DNA of 64,000 nt from Lachnospiraceae bacterium. Lineage in GTDB: Bacteria > Bacillota > Clostridia > Lachnospirales > Lachnospiraceae. A program made the position numbers and the translations under genes. Positions 63,885-64,000 of this stretch are shown here, one piece after another (position 1 is the first letter of the stretch; every line of letters starts with the position of its first letter). The stretch is taken from NCBI GenBank assembly GCA_015057165.1, contig SVEY01000003.1, positions 62,001 through 126,000 of the forward strand, given 5' to 3'. The notes under the pieces were generated by a model. It saw only the letters and a program-made list of their open reading frames with translations, was not told the origin of the DNA and made no database searches.

Positions 63885-64000
63885 CTACGTTATACTCCTT
63901 ACCAAAATACAAACTCTATCCACCAGCTCCACAATTATAATGTCATTAAAAGGCACAAAGAGCATCGGATAAGCCAGTAAGAGTGGCGTAAACACCTTGC
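63885..64000 (-). CDS. Third tandem copy of the same membrane family, C-terminal end only (partial)
   Basis: The last 37 codons before the TAG at 63885 read VFTPLLLAYPMLFVPFNDII and then a short tail ending RSIT. PLLLAYPMLFVPFNDII lines up with PLLFVPFMDI and AYPIVYMPFYDV at the ends of the two downstream genes. The rest of the gene lies beyond the window. The array therefore has at least three members. Confidence 0.7.
   Translation of the reverse strand, partial: KVFTPLLLAYPMLFVPFNDIIIVELVDRVCILVRSIT

Noticed and set aside
48905-64000. Possible recent horizontal acquisition of the membrane cluster on base composition.
   Set aside because: Spot checks of lines in this region and in the mannose genes gave similar GC content (about 37-40 percent). 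A whole-window composition and codon analysis would be needed before claiming transfer.

Overview
The window is chromosomal DNA from a low-GC Gram-positive Clostridia, most likely a member of the Lachnospiraceae. Pointers are the RpoB sequence, a split two-subunit transketolase, a class III fructose-1,6-bisphosphatase, AGGAGG-type ribosome sites, and a surface protein ending in a TPGTADG-type sorting signal. The genus is not determinable from what I can see. Nearly everything is on the minus strand and the backbone is ordinary core metabolism. The novelty lies in the intergenic DNA and in the right-hand 15 kb.

Layout. 1-4.1 kb: start of rpoC, then rpoB with its promoter. 4.1-4.65 kb: two copies of a structured intergenic element (family A). 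4.65-9.5 kb: split transketolase, a DUF234-type ATPase and a radical SAM enzyme. 9.7-14.7 kb: a 69-bp tandem leader repeat (family B) ahead of a zinc-dependent phospholipase C-like gene, class III FBPase, a 290-bp nested palindrome (family C), aldose 1-epimerase and a CheY-like receiver. 14.8-25.1 kb: a surface operon of a 2631-residue repeat protein, a class B-like sortase and a BspA-type leucine-rich-repeat protein. 25.4-25.8 kb: a degenerate family A copy and a compact type I toxin-antitoxin locus. 25.8-30.1 kb: a heterodimeric ABC exporter with a divergent TetR regulator. 30.1-36.9 kb: operon dnaX-ybaB-recR-PBP1A-ROK kinase, plus a divergent methyltransferase. 37.0 kb: family A copy 3. 37.2-48.7 kb: tocopherol-cyclase-like protein, GH3 glycosidase, cardiolipin synthase, a polyprenyl-phosphate sugar synthase-like GT2, phosphoglucomutase/phosphomannomutase, a three-domain GDP-mannose synthesis fusion and an SGNH hydrolase. 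48.9-64 kb: a dense membrane-enzyme cluster.

The right-hand cluster has five acyltransferase-3 domains interleaved with polytopic GT-C-like proteins, a second GDP-mannose pyrophosphorylase, one natural acyltransferase-glycosyltransferase fusion, and three tandem copies of a membrane family I do not recognise. With the upstream mannose-phosphate genes and the GT2, it reads as a pathway from sugar phosphate to GDP-mannose to a lipid-linked sugar, which outward-facing transferases would use to build an acylated envelope glycan. That pathway is inference.

The most unusual signal is family A: three full copies and one degraded copy. Their long arms and stems differ from copy to copy yet stay base-paired, while the hairpin loops (ANGGAN and TGGAT) stay constant. 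This is a covariation pattern expected of a structured RNA or a hairpin-type mobile element. The paired GGA loops resemble CsrA-binding hairpins, which is a testable but unproven idea.
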